Assembly (NCBI GenBank): GCA_012800435.1
Contig: JAAZJH010000037.1
Location: forward strand, 1-47,381
Source of the DNA: Clostridiaceae bacterium
Lineage (GTDB): Bacteria > Bacillota > Clostridia > Saccharofermentanales > DTU023
Direction of reading: 5' to 3'
Length of the DNA stretch: 47,381 nt
Within the stretch, counting starts at the first letter, position 1, and every line of letters starts with the position of its first letter. The notes beneath the pieces are model-generated. The model searched no databases and was not told the DNA's origin. It saw nothing but the letters and a program-made list of their open reading frames with translations. Of this stretch, positions 26,689 through 34,994 are shown piece after piece. The position numbers and the translations under genes were made by a program.

Positions 26689-26885
26689 TAGGTATTGATA
26701 ACAGAAAACTTAAAAATGACGAAGAAGAAAGTCGGTCAGTCATTGAAAAAAAGCCGCTTGAATATTAAAAACTCAACAATAATTAAACAATATAATAGAA
26801 AAAACTGAGATCATATTAGGGCCTAGCGATAGAAAACTGATAACTGACAACGTGAAAGGAAAATACCATTAAGAAGATCGCTCAC

Positions 26886-28118
26886 ATGACTTATACATAT
26901 GTCGATCACGTCGATCCTGTTGAATTCGACGTATTCGTTAAGCAGCATGCCTACTGCAACCTTTTGCAATCCTCCAAATGGGGCAAGGTAAAATCCAATT
27001 GGGAGCATAGGCTAACAGGCTTACGTGACGAACATGATAAGCTTATCGCTGCTGCTCTCGTTCTCATCCGTCGCATAAAGTCCGGTCACACGCTCTGGTA
27101 CATCCCGCGTGGCCCCATTATGGACTATCAAGATCGGAAGGCCGTTACATTCTATTTGGAGGGCTTAAGACAACAAGCTTACGTTGACCGCTCTGTTTTT
27201 ATCAAAATAGACCCTCCTGTAGTCGCGCACACCGCGCCCCTTGTAGCATTTGAGGATGTCGTCGATCCTGAGGCACTCGACACTAAAGCGATTTTGGAAT
27301 CGCTCGGATTTCGACATCAGGGATTTGCTAAAGGATTATACGATACATTTCAACCGCGCTATCAGGCAGTCACATTTGATAATGGACTCCTGATTGAAGA
27401 TCGCCTCACTTCACGACGTCGCCGCGCAATTAAAAACGCTGAAAAGCGGATGCTTGAAGTGCATCGCGGTAACACTGATGATCTCGATGACTTCTGTTAT
27501 CTCATTGAAAAGACAGAAGAAGCTAAGGACGTCATATTGCGTGACAAAACATACTTCAAAAGGCTTATGGATCTCTATGGTGATGATTGCATCCTTTACA
27601 TCGCGCGCATCGATCTACCCACAGCCATCGCTCAAGCAGAAAAACAAAAGCAGGGCATCGAAGCGCGAATGGCCGCGCTTCCTGAAAATTCACCGAAAAA
27701 AAGCCGCATCTATCAAGAGCAACTCGACGCTTGTGACGCATCGTTACAACTCTATCAAGAAATGCGCAAGAAAGAAGGTGATCGAGCGCTGCTCGCCGGT
27801 TGTTTGTCGGTGCTTTACGGGCGTTCCTGTGAATTGCTGTACGCAGGCTTTAACCGTGATTACACACGTTTCGCTGCACAAGACGCGGCCTACGTAGCAA
27901 CTATGAACGAGGCCTTTCGAAAAGGTGCGGGTTATGTTGGCATGGGCGGTATTTCGGGCGATTTGGAAGACGGCCTTCTCGAATATAAAAGCCACTTTGA
28001 TCCACATGTCGTTTCTTATCTAGGAGAATTCGACCTCCCCGTACGTCCGTTCTTATATCGACTCTACCGTCTCATGAAGAACAAACTCGGGCACCGTCTC
28101 ATAAGACTTATGCGCTAA
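26886..28118 (+). CDS. FemAB/FmhB-family peptidyltransferase (peptidoglycan cross-bridge)
   Basis: 410 aa from ATG. It has the two GNAT-like domains of FemX/FemAB enzymes, which add amino acids from aminoacyl-tRNA to the lipid II stem peptide. QSSKWGKVKSNW near residue 30 and YIPRGPIMDY near 75 are typical of the first domain; a charged helical arm at about 240-295 (KQKQGIEARMAALPENSPKK) is the seryl-tRNA-synthetase-like insertion; MGGISGDLEDGLLEYKSHF closes the second. An ATT codon at 26868, eight bases behind AAAGGA and in frame, has a better ribosome site than the ATG. Its stop overlaps that of the convergent aminotransferase gene. Confidence 0.92.
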   Translation: MTYTYVDHVDPVEFDVFVKQHAYCNLLQSSKWGKVKSNWEHRLTGLRDEHDKLIAAALVLIRRIKSGHTLWYIPRGPIMDYQDRKAVTFYLEGLRQQAYVDRSVFIKIDPPVVAHTAPLVAFEDVVDPEALDTKAILESLGFRHQGFAKGLYDTFQPRYQAVTFDNGLLIEDRLTSRRRRAIKNAEKRMLEVHRGNTDDLDDFCYLIEKTEEAKDVILRDKTYFKRLMDLYGDDCILYIARIDLPTAIAQAEKQKQGIEARMAALPENSPKKSRIYQEQLDACDASLQLYQEMRKKEGDRALLAGCLSVLYGRSCELLYAGFNRDYTRFAAQDAAYVATMNEAFRKGAGYVGMGGISGDLEDGLLEYKSHFDPHVVSYLGEFDLPVRPFLYRLYRLMKNKLGHRLIRLMR

Positions 28119-29275
28119 TCATGCGCGTTGGATACCAAGTGCTGTGAAATATCGCGCAGTGCTTCAATTGCCCGATCAACCTCATCCTCAGTATTGAACC
28201 AAGAAAAACTGAAGCGCACGGCTCCTTGTGATACGGTGCCCAACACTTCATGCATTCTAGGAGCGCAATGTGCACCTGCTCGCGTTGCGATACCGTATGT
28301 CGTACTAAGAATATCTGCGACAATGGCCGAATCGATCTTACCCAGATTAAGTGCCACGATGGGCGCACGATCATCAACTGAAAAATCGCCGTAGATCTGT
28401 ATATCGGGAAGCGAAACGACTCCATCGTAAAAACGCCTTGTAAGAGACATTTCATGCCGATGAATTTTTTCAATTCCGGTACTTTGGACAAAGGAAATGC
28501 CGGCTGCAAGTCCAGCAATTCCGTGCGTATTGAGTGTTCCGGCTTCAAGACGCTCCGGATAGGTCTGCGGCTGCGTTTTGCTAAAGGACTGAACACCGGT
28601 GCCGCCCACTTTAAAAGGACGAATATCGATACCCTCGCGAAGACACAGGCATCCGGTGCCCTGCGGTCCAAAAAGTCCTTTATGTCCCGTCACACACAAC
28701 ACATCGATGTGGAGATTCTCCATATCGATGGGCATTGAACCTGCCGTCTGTGCCGCATCAACGACAAAGAGAATATCTCTTGCTCGCGCGAGCTGACCTA
28801 TACGGCGTACATCAACAACATTACCTGTTAAATTAGATGCATGTGTGATAACGATCGCGCGCGTTGAGGAGCGTATCAGAGACTCCACCACATCGAGATG
28901 AATATTGCCGCAAGAGTCGGCAGGCACGATGCTCAACATGATATCTCCGCGCTCTTGCAGACGGTAAAGCGGCCGAAGCACAGCGTTGTGCTCAAGATCT
29001 GTCGTTATGACATGATCACCTCTTATGAAAAGGCCGTTAAGCACAATATTGAGTGCTTCGGTCGCATTTGAGGTAAAGATCACATGATCGGGGCGTGACA
29101 CATTGAAAAACGTAGCGACTTGAACCCGAACCTCGAATATAAGGCGTGATGACCATAAGGCAGCCTCTCCCATGCCCCGTGCAGCATTTCCTGCAGTTTT
29201 CATAGCTTGGACAACTGCCTCGATCACTCCACGCGGCTTTTGCATAGTCGTCGCTGCATTGTCAAGATAAATCAT
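28115..29275 (-). CDS. Class V aminotransferase / cysteine desulfurase-like protein (EF2568 type) of the selenium-molybdenum hydroxylase system
   Basis: 386 aa from ATG 29275, with GGAG nine bases upstream. PLP-fold hallmarks: IYLDNAATT at the N-terminus, THASNLTGNV, VDAAQTAGSMP, the Schiff-base Lys in CVTGHKGLFGPQGTG and a Cys in TRAGAHCAPRMHE that would carry the persulfide or selenide. This subgroup of NifS-like proteins is known to co-occur with YedF and DUF3343 in genomes with selenium-dependent molybdenum hydroxylases (Haft and Self; Zhang and Gladyshev groups). Role: probably mobilises S or Se for the labile Se ligand of the Mo cofactor. Last gene of the yedF operon. Confidence 0.92.
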   Translation of the reverse strand: MIYLDNAATTMQKPRGVIEAVVQAMKTAGNAARGMGEAALWSSRLIFEVRVQVATFFNVSRPDHVIFTSNATEALNIVLNGLFIRGDHVITTDLEHNAVLRPLYRLQERGDIMLSIVPADSCGNIHLDVVESLIRSSTRAIVITHASNLTGNVVDVRRIGQLARARDILFVVDAAQTAGSMPIDMENLHIDVLCVTGHKGLFGPQGTGCLCLREGIDIRPFKVGGTGVQSFSKTQPQTYPERLEAGTLNTHGIAGLAAGISFVQSTGIEKIHRHEMSLTRRFYDGVVSLPDIQIYGDFSVDDRAPIVALNLGKIDSAIVADILSTTYGIATRAGAHCAPRMHEVLGTVSQGAVRFSFSWFNTEDEVDRAIEALRDISQHLVSNAHD

Positions 29276-29376
29276 CAACAATTACTCCATATCACTTGCG
29301 CATCACTTTTGGAGGCGAATAAGAACGCACATGTCATGCACAACTTACATCCGTTGCCGACACATTCAGTTATTAA
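29275..29376 (-). other. Cysteine-rich cryptic reading frame between DUF3343 and aminotransferase genes
   Basis: In the -1 frame relative to the DUF3343 gene an open stretch encodes ITECVGNGCKLCMTCAFLF and onward to ...WSNC-stop. Its four close cysteines are spaced C-x4-C-x2-C-x2-C, and a fifth is the last residue. Its TGA overlaps the next gene's ATG as TGATG, a classic coupling arrangement. No ATG, GTG or TTG opens this frame. It would be reached by a -1 slip at the last DUF3343 codon (CTT before TAA), or if one T had been lost from the CTTTAA run. Whether it is expressed is unknown. Confidence 0.35.
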
Positions 29377-29609
29377 AGGAGCATTCGGTAGTCCTTGTCG
29401 TAGCGAAGTCCCTCTCTCCTTAGTGCGGTCAAGAGCTCATCACGATCTTCTGCCGGAGCTTTCCATGCCATCCCACAACCTGCCGTAATTGATGTCGGTA
29501 CAGGAATGAGACGTCCGCGAAGTGCTTTTTTATTAAAAAAAAGCTCAGCTGCCATCGCATCTGTCGTAGATGTGAAAGTGATGACGACACTGTCTTCTTT
29601 GAGTTTCAT
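29373..29609 (-). CDS. DUF3343 putative Se/S carrier-like protein
   Basis: 78 aa, normal for DUF3343. Family features: VVITFTSTTDAMAAE at the start and the motif GRLIPVPTSITAGCGMAWK, in which the Cys is conserved. DUF3343 proteins are found with YedF, SelD and class V aminotransferases in the selenium-dependent molybdenum hydroxylase system and are proposed selenium or sulfur carriers. The ATG lies two bases behind the yedF stop, so the two are translated from one message. A cysteine-rich open frame follows its stop. Confidence 0.88.
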   Translation of the reverse strand: MKLKEDSVVITFTSTTDAMAAELFFNKKALRGRLIPVPTSITAGCGMAWKAPAEDRDELLTALRREGLRYDKDYRMLL

Positions 29610-29611
29610 AA

Positions 29612-30256
29612 TTAAGGTTTGACGATTCGATCAGCTTCCAACATCATCGCGACGATCTCGTACATGTTGGTCGACTCACCTACACCTAATTTATCGGAAA
29701 GATCATAAAAATTTAAGCAAGTGCCACAACTGAAAATCGTCACACCGCGCGATTTCATCTCTTTCAAATCATTGAGTGCAGGCGATCCCTCACATGCAAG
29801 TTTTACGCCGCCATTATACGTGAGAATAGTATCAGGAAGACGGTCCTGCTGGGTTAACGCGTAGACAAAACTTTTCATGAGTGTTTCGCCGAGTGCGTCA
29901 TCACCCGAACCCATCCGATCAGATGCAATCACGACAACTACTTTTTTAGGTTTGTCTTCACACACAAGAGGACTGCATGAGAGATACTCCTCAATAGCAT
30001 CCTTTTCGCCTTCCGGAGCGCTTTCTTCAAATGATGATGCCGGCACCTCAATTACTACTGCAAACGCATTCTCCCCTAACGTTTTTTGTTTGGCGACCAA
30101 CCCTCTATTTTTCGCAAATCTTAATAGATTCTGGACAGCAACATCATTATCAACAAGCGTCTCAATAATATCGGCACTTGTCAGACTCTCGAGCGCATTC
30201 TTCGTTTTAACAACCGGAAGCGGGCACGCATCGCCCATAGCATTGACTTGAATCAT
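29612..30256 (-). CDS. yedF: Selenium metabolism protein YedF
   Basis: 214 aa from ATG 30256, chosen because AAAGGAG lies eight bases upstream and the TusA-like domain begins there; the open frame extends further upstream without support. The N-terminal 75 residues form a TusA/SirA fold with the active-site motif GDACPLPVVKTKNAL. The C-terminal half is DsrE-like with VIASDRMGSGDDALGETLM, TYNGGVKLACEGSPAL and IFSCGTCLNFY. YedF marks selenium-using genomes, particularly those with the labile-selenium molybdenum hydroxylases. It heads the yedF-DUF3343-aminotransferase operon. selD is not in the window. Confidence 0.93.
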   Translation of the reverse strand: MIQVNAMGDACPLPVVKTKNALESLTSADIIETLVDNDVAVQNLLRFAKNRGLVAKQKTLGENAFAVVIEVPASSFEESAPEGEKDAIEEYLSCSPLVCEDKPKKVVVVIASDRMGSGDDALGETLMKSFVYALTQQDRLPDTILTYNGGVKLACEGSPALNDLKEMKSRGVTIFSCGTCLNFYDLSDKLGVGESTNMYEIVAMMLEADRIVKP

Positions 30257-31130
30257 CGTTTGACTCCTTTCATATAAAACGATCATGAACAGATAAACTA
30301 GGCTTTCTCTGTTATACGAGTTGGATTTAATAATAACACGAACCATCAAAACCGATGCATCCATCATTACTCTCTTCGTCAAAGCAGCCAATAGCATTTC
30401 ATCTTGTTTTTGTTGGGAACGAATGATCTTAAACACAGTTATTATCTCTGGCCAGTTTTTCAATTAGTTGAGAAAAAATGCCCGATTCAAGGGATCTCTT
30501 GTGATAATTTTTTCAGCTATCTGAGAAAGACCGCTCTTACAAGCAGAAAGTGCGGTCAATTATTCAGTTAATTAATAAAAATGGTGTAGCGCGAGATCAC
30601 CGTTGCCCTTTTTTCTGTAAAAAAGTGAAAAATTGCCCACATCTTATTAACGTATGTCCCACCAGCAATACTTTTTTCTATCAAAAATGAATAACTGTCC
30701 ATAAGTGCGTAAGTAGTTGGCATAATCATTCCTGTTTCGACGGGATCTTAATCCAAAATTGTACGCACGCGTGATCGCTGTGATCAACATGCCGTTCAAA
30801 TTGAAAAACTGTCATCAAGAGTAGTTTGGTAAAGAAATAACTGTCATTGAGAGTATTTAGCAATGACAAAAGTATGAGTAGGATATTTCTACAGTGCCAT
30901 ACATTGCTAAATAAAGAGAATAGGGCTGTATGTTTTTTCATTACACGGGTAATATTTTCTGAGAGAACGTATTCATGATAATAGAAGGTTCAGTACGTTT
31001 AAACACTGTTTTCCTACGGATGTTCAGTATAATGTGAGCAGATCTATTAAGATGATCAAAACTTTTACTGTTCGTTCCATATTAGCGACATGAGTGAGAA
31101 TGTCTCTTTCTTGAGGGGGAGGAGAAATCG
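30257..31130. other. Long divergent intergenic region with decayed repeats
   Basis: 874 bp without a convincing gene. AACTGTCAT-AGAGTA occurs at 30807 and 30839 (32 bp apart: AACTGTCATCAAGAGTA and AACTGTCATTGAGAGTA), with a weaker AACTGTCCATAAG at about 30692. GACCGC(T)CTT and AAGTGCGGTC near 30529-30558 form a hairpin without a T-run. Several A/T-rich blocks of the type TTTTTCA..GAGAAA repeat loosely between 30450 and 30640. The region must contain the yedF promoter, which I cannot place. Confidence 0.45.
31028..31033 (+). promoter_or_regulatory. -10 element upstream of the enoate reductase
   Basis: A perfect TATAAT about 98 bp before the start codon. The -35 is not clear. The leader between them contains only a five-pair hairpin, GACAT...ATGTC. 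Confidence 0.35.
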
Positions 31131-33185
31131 ATGAAAGATATTTATGAACCTTTGTTTACACCGTGGCACATCGGCAATCTGGAAATTAAAAATCGCATTG
31201 TCATGACTTCCATGGGCGGCACTTCTATTTTCGGTTGGATGGAACCGAACCATTTTGATGAAGAAGCTGCCCGATTTCTGCTTGAACGCGCGAAAAATAA
31301 TGTCGGATTGATTTTGCCCGGCATTGCGCCCGTACGAAATATTCTTTTTGGTCAATGGCTTTACAAAGGCGATCGCAAATTTGAACGCCTTGCCGATTTT
31401 ATGAAGGATTTTCACAAGACGGGATGCAAATTGTTCATCCAGTTGACGGCAGGGTTTGGGCGTTCACTCGCCATTAACGACATTATGATCAAAGCATTAC
31501 AAAATAAAGTTCTTCGCGCGCTTGTGAAACCGGTCATTGATGTGAGCTATCTAACTGCAAGCGCGAGCGCAACACCGAATCGCTGGTACGATGAGGTCTA
31601 TTCGCGTCCAATGACAGTCGAAGAGATTCATGAAATGGTGGATGCTTTTGCGAAAACAGCCAAACGCTGCAAAGATGCCGGCGTGGACGGGATTGAGGTT
31701 CATGCAGTACATGAAGGGTATCTGCTTGACCAATTTACGATGAAATATACGAACCAGCGCACCGATGAATACGGCGGCTCATTCGAAAACCGTTACCGCT
31801 TTCCTGTTGAGATCGTGCAGGCAGTAAAATCTGCGTGTGGCGACGATTTTCCTGTTTCGCTTCGTTATTCTGTCGTATCGAAAACGAAAGGCTTCGGCCA
31901 GGGAGCCCTTCCTGGTGAAGAATATGTTGAAGTCGGACGTGATATGGAAGAAAGCAAGCAGGCGGCCAAATATCTGCAAGATGCCGGTTACGACATGCTG
32001 AATTGCGACAACGGCACGTACGACGCGTGGTACTGGTCGCACCCGGCGCCATATATGCCCACGAACTGCAATTTGTCGGACGCGGAACAAATCAAACCTT
32101 TCGTCGATATCCCCGTCGTCTGCGCGGGACGTATGGAGCCCGATGTTGCAGCTAATGCCATTGCCGAAGGTAGGATTGATGCCATGGGAGTTGCCCGCCC
32201 GTTCTTAAGCGATCCTGAATGGGTGACCAAACTCATCAACGATGACATGGCTTCGATACGCCCCTGTATCTGCTGCCACAACGCCTGCTTTAATATGGCA
32301 AGCTACGAGGGTGTCGGCAACGACCAGCTTCTTAGCGACAATGCAGGCATGGCGCGATGCGCGATCAACCCGAAAACGATGCAATCTAAAAAATACAAAA
32401 TCGTGCCAACCTCCAATCCGAAGGATGTCGCTATCATTGGCGGAGGCATCGGCGGAATGGAGGCTGCTCGCGTATTAAAACTTCGAGGTCACAGACCTGT
32501 CATTTATGAAAAAACGGATCAACTCGGCGGCATTTTCAACGCAGCTGCCGCACCTTCTTTCAAGGAAAAAGACCGCGAACTCCTTGCTTGGTATGACAAA
32601 GAGATGCAAGATCTTGCCATTCCGATCCATTTCAACAGCAACGTCACCGACACAGCAACTCTTACAGCAGATGAGATTATTATCGCTACCGGAGCAAAAC
32701 CTCGTCAACTCCGGGTGCCCGGCATCGAAAAAACGATAGAAGCATGCGAGTATCTCGACGGCACTAAAGACGTCGGCGACCGCGTTATCATCATCGGTGG
32801 CGGCCTTTCCGGCTGCGAAATCGCGCTGGATCTTCACCATAAAGGTAAACAGCCCGTTATCGTGGAGATGATGAACGATCTTATCGCCGTACAAGGTGTT
32901 TGCCTTGCAAACTCATCCTATCTGCGCGAATATTTTGCTCTTCATGATGTCGAAGTGCATTTAAACAGCAAACTTATCGAAGTGACGGGTACCGGTGTCG
33001 TCGTCAAACGCAAGGACGGTTCAGCATATACAATTGAAGGCGACACCGTCCTGATGTCTGTAGGCTACGAGCCCGATCCTCTAGCCGCTTCTTCAAGGAA
33101 AGTACACCTCGTAGGCGATTGCAAAAAAGTGGGGAATCTTCGCACCGTCATTTGGCGCGCATGGGATGTCGCCATGTCCATTTAA
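31131..33185 (+). CDS. NADH:flavin oxidoreductase / 2-enoate reductase (Old Yellow Enzyme, two-domain Fe-S type)
   Basis: 684 aa. An N-terminal FMN TIM barrel (residues 1-370; GIEVHAVHEGYLLDQFT near 190) is joined to a 4Fe-4S motif, CICCHNAC near 379 with the fourth Cys 23 residues later in ARCAINP. A C-terminal FAD/NAD(P) half carries AIIGGGIGGMEAARVL near 433 and VIIIGGGLSGCEIALDL near 551. Relatives include 2,4-dienoyl-CoA reductase, cinnamate reductase FldZ and bile-acid enzyme BaiCD; the substrate is an activated C=C bond, otherwise open. The fourth-Cys spacing is longer than the roughly 11 residues of E. coli dienoyl-CoA reductase and points to a distinct subgroup. GAGGGGGAGGAG gives strong translation. 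Cytoplasmic, monocistronic. Confidence 0.92.
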   Translation: MKDIYEPLFTPWHIGNLEIKNRIVMTSMGGTSIFGWMEPNHFDEEAARFLLERAKNNVGLILPGIAPVRNILFGQWLYKGDRKFERLADFMKDFHKTGCKLFIQLTAGFGRSLAINDIMIKALQNKVLRALVKPVIDVSYLTASASATPNRWYDEVYSRPMTVEEIHEMVDAFAKTAKRCKDAGVDGIEVHAVHEGYLLDQFTMKYTNQRTDEYGGSFENRYRFPVEIVQAVKSACGDDFPVSLRYSVVSKTKGFGQGALPGEEYVEVGRDMEESKQAAKYLQDAGYDMLNCDNGTYDAWYWSHPAPYMPTNCNLSDAEQIKPFVDIPVVCAGRMEPDVAANAIAEGRIDAMGVARPFLSDPEWVTKLINDDMASIRPCICCHNACFNMASYEGVGNDQLLSDNAGMARCAINPKTMQSKKYKIVPTSNPKDVAIIGGGIGGMEAARVLKLRGHRPVIYEKTDQLGGIFNAAAAPSFKEKDRELLAWYDKEMQDLAIPIHFNSNVTDTATLTADEIIIATGAKPRQLRVPGIEKTIEACEYLDGTKDVGDRVIIIGGGLSGCEIALDLHHKGKQPVIVEMMNDLIAVQGVCLANSSYLREYFALHDVEVHLNSKLIEVTGTGVVVKRKDGSAYTIEGDTVLMSVGYEPDPLAASSRKVHLVGDCKKVGNLRTVIWRAWDVAMSI

Positions 33186-33249
33186 TCGATTGGATCTGAC
33201 ATATTAACCGATAATAGACTTCGCATTCTCGATTATGTTTAATAATAAA

Positions 33250-33294
33250 GAACGATATTGTTATCCTCTGCACATAATGATAACAATGTCGTTC
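33250..33294 (-). terminator. Long perfect hairpin, probable terminator of the alcohol dehydrogenase transcript
   Basis: GAACGATATTGTTATC (33250-33265) and GATAACAATGTCGTTC (33279-33294) form a 16-pair stem with one G-U and a 13-nt loop. On the minus strand it is followed by TTTATTATT. It lies about 300 bp behind the dehydrogenase stop, beyond the repeat array. Confidence 0.55.
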
Positions 33295-33326
33295 ACATTC
33301 AACGATTGAATCTAACCGAAACGAAA

Positions 33327-33368
33327 CGCCGATAACGGATTGTTGTGCCCGCTGTCGGCGCCTGTTTT
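33327..33368 (+). terminator. Probable terminator of the enoate reductase gene
   Basis: CGCCGATAACGG (33327-33338) pairs imperfectly with CCGCTGTCGGCG (33349-33360), 11 of 12 positions counting one G-U, followed by CCTGTTTTC. It is about 140 bp behind the stop codon. Confidence 0.5.
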
Positions 33369-33392
33369 CATTTAATATATTTATTTATCTAT

Positions 33393-33655
33393 GTAAGGCG
33401 ATAGACATCCTTAAAAAATTGACGGTTGTACGACTAGATTTAATCGGCAAGCCAACACACGCCGTCAGTCGGTTGGCGTTTGTACGACTAGACTTAATAG
33501 GCAATTCAATACGCATCCTCGATCTTTTGGCGATGGAATGACTAGACATAATAGGCAAGCCGTTCACGTCATCAATCTGTTGGCGATTGTGCAACAAGAC
33601 TTAATAGGCTAGCCGATAAACTTCCTCTATTTGCTGACGATTGAGCGGACGATAG
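33393..33655. repeat. 53-54 bp tandem array derived from the alcohol dehydrogenase 3' end
   Basis: Units begin with AATAGGC/AATCGGC-like bases at 33394 (weak), 33442, 33496, 33550 and 33603; the last is the real gene end. Read on the minus strand, the gene ends NRQQIEEVYRLAY-stop. The neighbouring unit reads NRQQIDDVNGLPI, the next RQKIEDAY-stop, then RQPTDGVCWLAD-stop and finally NRQFFKDVYRLT-stop. The array is thus a run of decayed copies of the terminal codons plus about 12 bp of flank. Confidence 0.88.
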
Positions 33656-34773
33656 AAGCCGAAAAGATCGCCATTATTCATCTGAATGCGAGAGGCTAAC
33701 AAAGGGATGTCTTCTTCAGGCACAGCAATATCCCGCAGTGTCAACGGCATGCCAATGCTTTTTAGGTATGCCCTAAAGCGGAAAATGCCTTCTTCTGCCA
33801 TCGCAGTCAAGTCATCGGAAGGCTCAACATCAAAAACCTCCGATGCGAACGCCGCTAGCCGTTTCGGATTGTGATCAAGTTGATATTCCATAAAGGCCGG
33901 TAACATCACGGCCAGTCCGGCGCCATGTGCAACTCCGTACAACGCAGATAGCTCGAGTTCCAGCTTATGACTTGACCAATCCTGTTCACGATCCATACCA
34001 AGAATATCGTTGTGCGCGACGGTTCCTGCCCACATCAGGTTAGCGCGCGCCTGATAATCACACGGATTCTTCATCGCGATCTCTCCCTGATGGACAATAG
34101 TTTTCATGACGGCAAAAGACATGCGATCCGTTAATTCGACACCTTCCGTATTCGTAAGATAGCGCTCCATTACATGAGCAATCATATCTGTAATCCCGCA
34201 CGCCGTCTGATAAGGCGGTAACGTAAACATCAATTCGGGATTCATAATTGAAAAAACAGGGCGTATGAGATCTGAACGAATACTCCACTTTGAACGATTG
34301 TTCTCTACATGCGTGATCACACTGGAATTAGATCCCTCAGTGCCTGTTGCGGCAAGCGTGATTACTGTTGCAATCGGCAGCACGCACTCCACCTTCTTTT
34401 CTCCTTTGAAAAAATCCCAAAAATCACCGTCGTATGGGACACCTACAGCAATTGCTTTCGCCGAATCGCAGGCGCTTCCGCCACCTACACCAATGATAAA
34501 ATCGACACCTTCCCTTCTCGAAAGCTCAATACCTTCGTACACTTTGGAAGCTTCAGGATTTGGCACAACGCCGCCAAGGCGAACCGTTTCAATCCCCGCT
34601 TCTTGAAGCGACTCATCAACACGGTCAAGCAATCCTGATCGGATCACCGATCCCTGCCCATAATGCAACAAAACTTTCGTTGCGCCGAAACGCTGTACCA
34701 GCTCCCCAACACGAGACTCGCTATTCCTTCCGAATGCAAAATACGTCGGACTATAAAAACTGAAATCAAGCAT
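33601..34773 (-). CDS. Iron-containing alcohol dehydrogenase (BdhA/YugJ type)
   Basis: 390 aa from ATG 34773, which has GGAAGGAGTG just upstream; a further in-frame ATG seven codons upstream is disfavoured. NAD(P)-binding features are VGGGSACDSAKAIAVG near residue 90 and the domain hinge ATGTEGSNSSVIT near 140. Metal-ligand His residues lie in DMIAHVMERY and GVAHGAGLAVMLPAFMEY, plus His in ILGMDREQDWSSHKLELELS. Clostridial BDH-type enzymes reduce butyraldehyde or acetaldehyde with NAD(P)H. It is followed by a tandem array copying its own 3' end. Confidence 0.93.
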   Translation of the reverse strand: MLDFSFYSPTYFAFGRNSESRVGELVQRFGATKVLLHYGQGSVIRSGLLDRVDESLQEAGIETVRLGGVVPNPEASKVYEGIELSRREGVDFIIGVGGGSACDSAKAIAVGVPYDGDFWDFFKGEKKVECVLPIATVITLAATGTEGSNSSVITHVENNRSKWSIRSDLIRPVFSIMNPELMFTLPPYQTACGITDMIAHVMERYLTNTEGVELTDRMSFAVMKTIVHQGEIAMKNPCDYQARANLMWAGTVAHNDILGMDREQDWSSHKLELELSALYGVAHGAGLAVMLPAFMEYQLDHNPKRLAAFASEVFDVEPSDDLTAMAEEGIFRFRAYLKSIGMPLTLRDIAVPEEDIPLLASRIQMNNGDLFGFYRPLNRQQIEEVYRLAY

Positions 34774-34863
34774 AAAAACACTCCTTCCTATCATCTTCTT
34801 AAAATAACATCGAGATCTTCTGACTTTATTATAGATCAGATTGTATGCTTAACTATCATTTCG

Positions 34864-34908
34864 AATATTTTAAAGGACTCACCTATCGATGAGAGTCCCT
34901 TAAATATT
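34864..34908. terminator. A/T-rich hairpin between dehydrogenase and nucleoside phosphorylase
   Basis: AATATTTTAAAGGACTC (34864-34880) and GAGTCCCTTAAATATT (34893-34908) form a stem of about 15 pairs around a 12-nt loop. It lies beyond the repeat array 3' of the phosphorylase gene and may terminate that minus-strand transcript. No separate T-run follows, but the stem base is A/T only. Confidence 0.45.
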
Positions 34909-34994
34909 CAAGAGATTAAATTTGAAAGATTCTTGAGAATGTTTTATTCGATATTCAGCAGATAATTCTAGGTTCTTTGACAAACCTTTGTCAT

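Noticed and set aside
30529-30558. GACCGC...GCGGTC hairpin as a terminator
   Set aside because: No T-run follows on either strand and no gene ends nearby.
30726-30941. 71-codon minus-strand open frame with hydrophobic residues
   Set aside because: There is no ribosome binding site, it lies over local repeats, and no family is recognised.
33385-33597. 70-codon minus-strand open frame after the alcohol dehydrogenase
   Set aside because: It reads through the tandem copies of the dehydrogenase 3' end, is out of phase between units, and has no start signal. Treated as a repeat array instead.
33393-33655. CRISPR array
   Set aside because: Period is 53-54 bp, but similarity runs through the whole unit with decay and no distinct identical repeat plus unique spacer. 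No cas genes are present.
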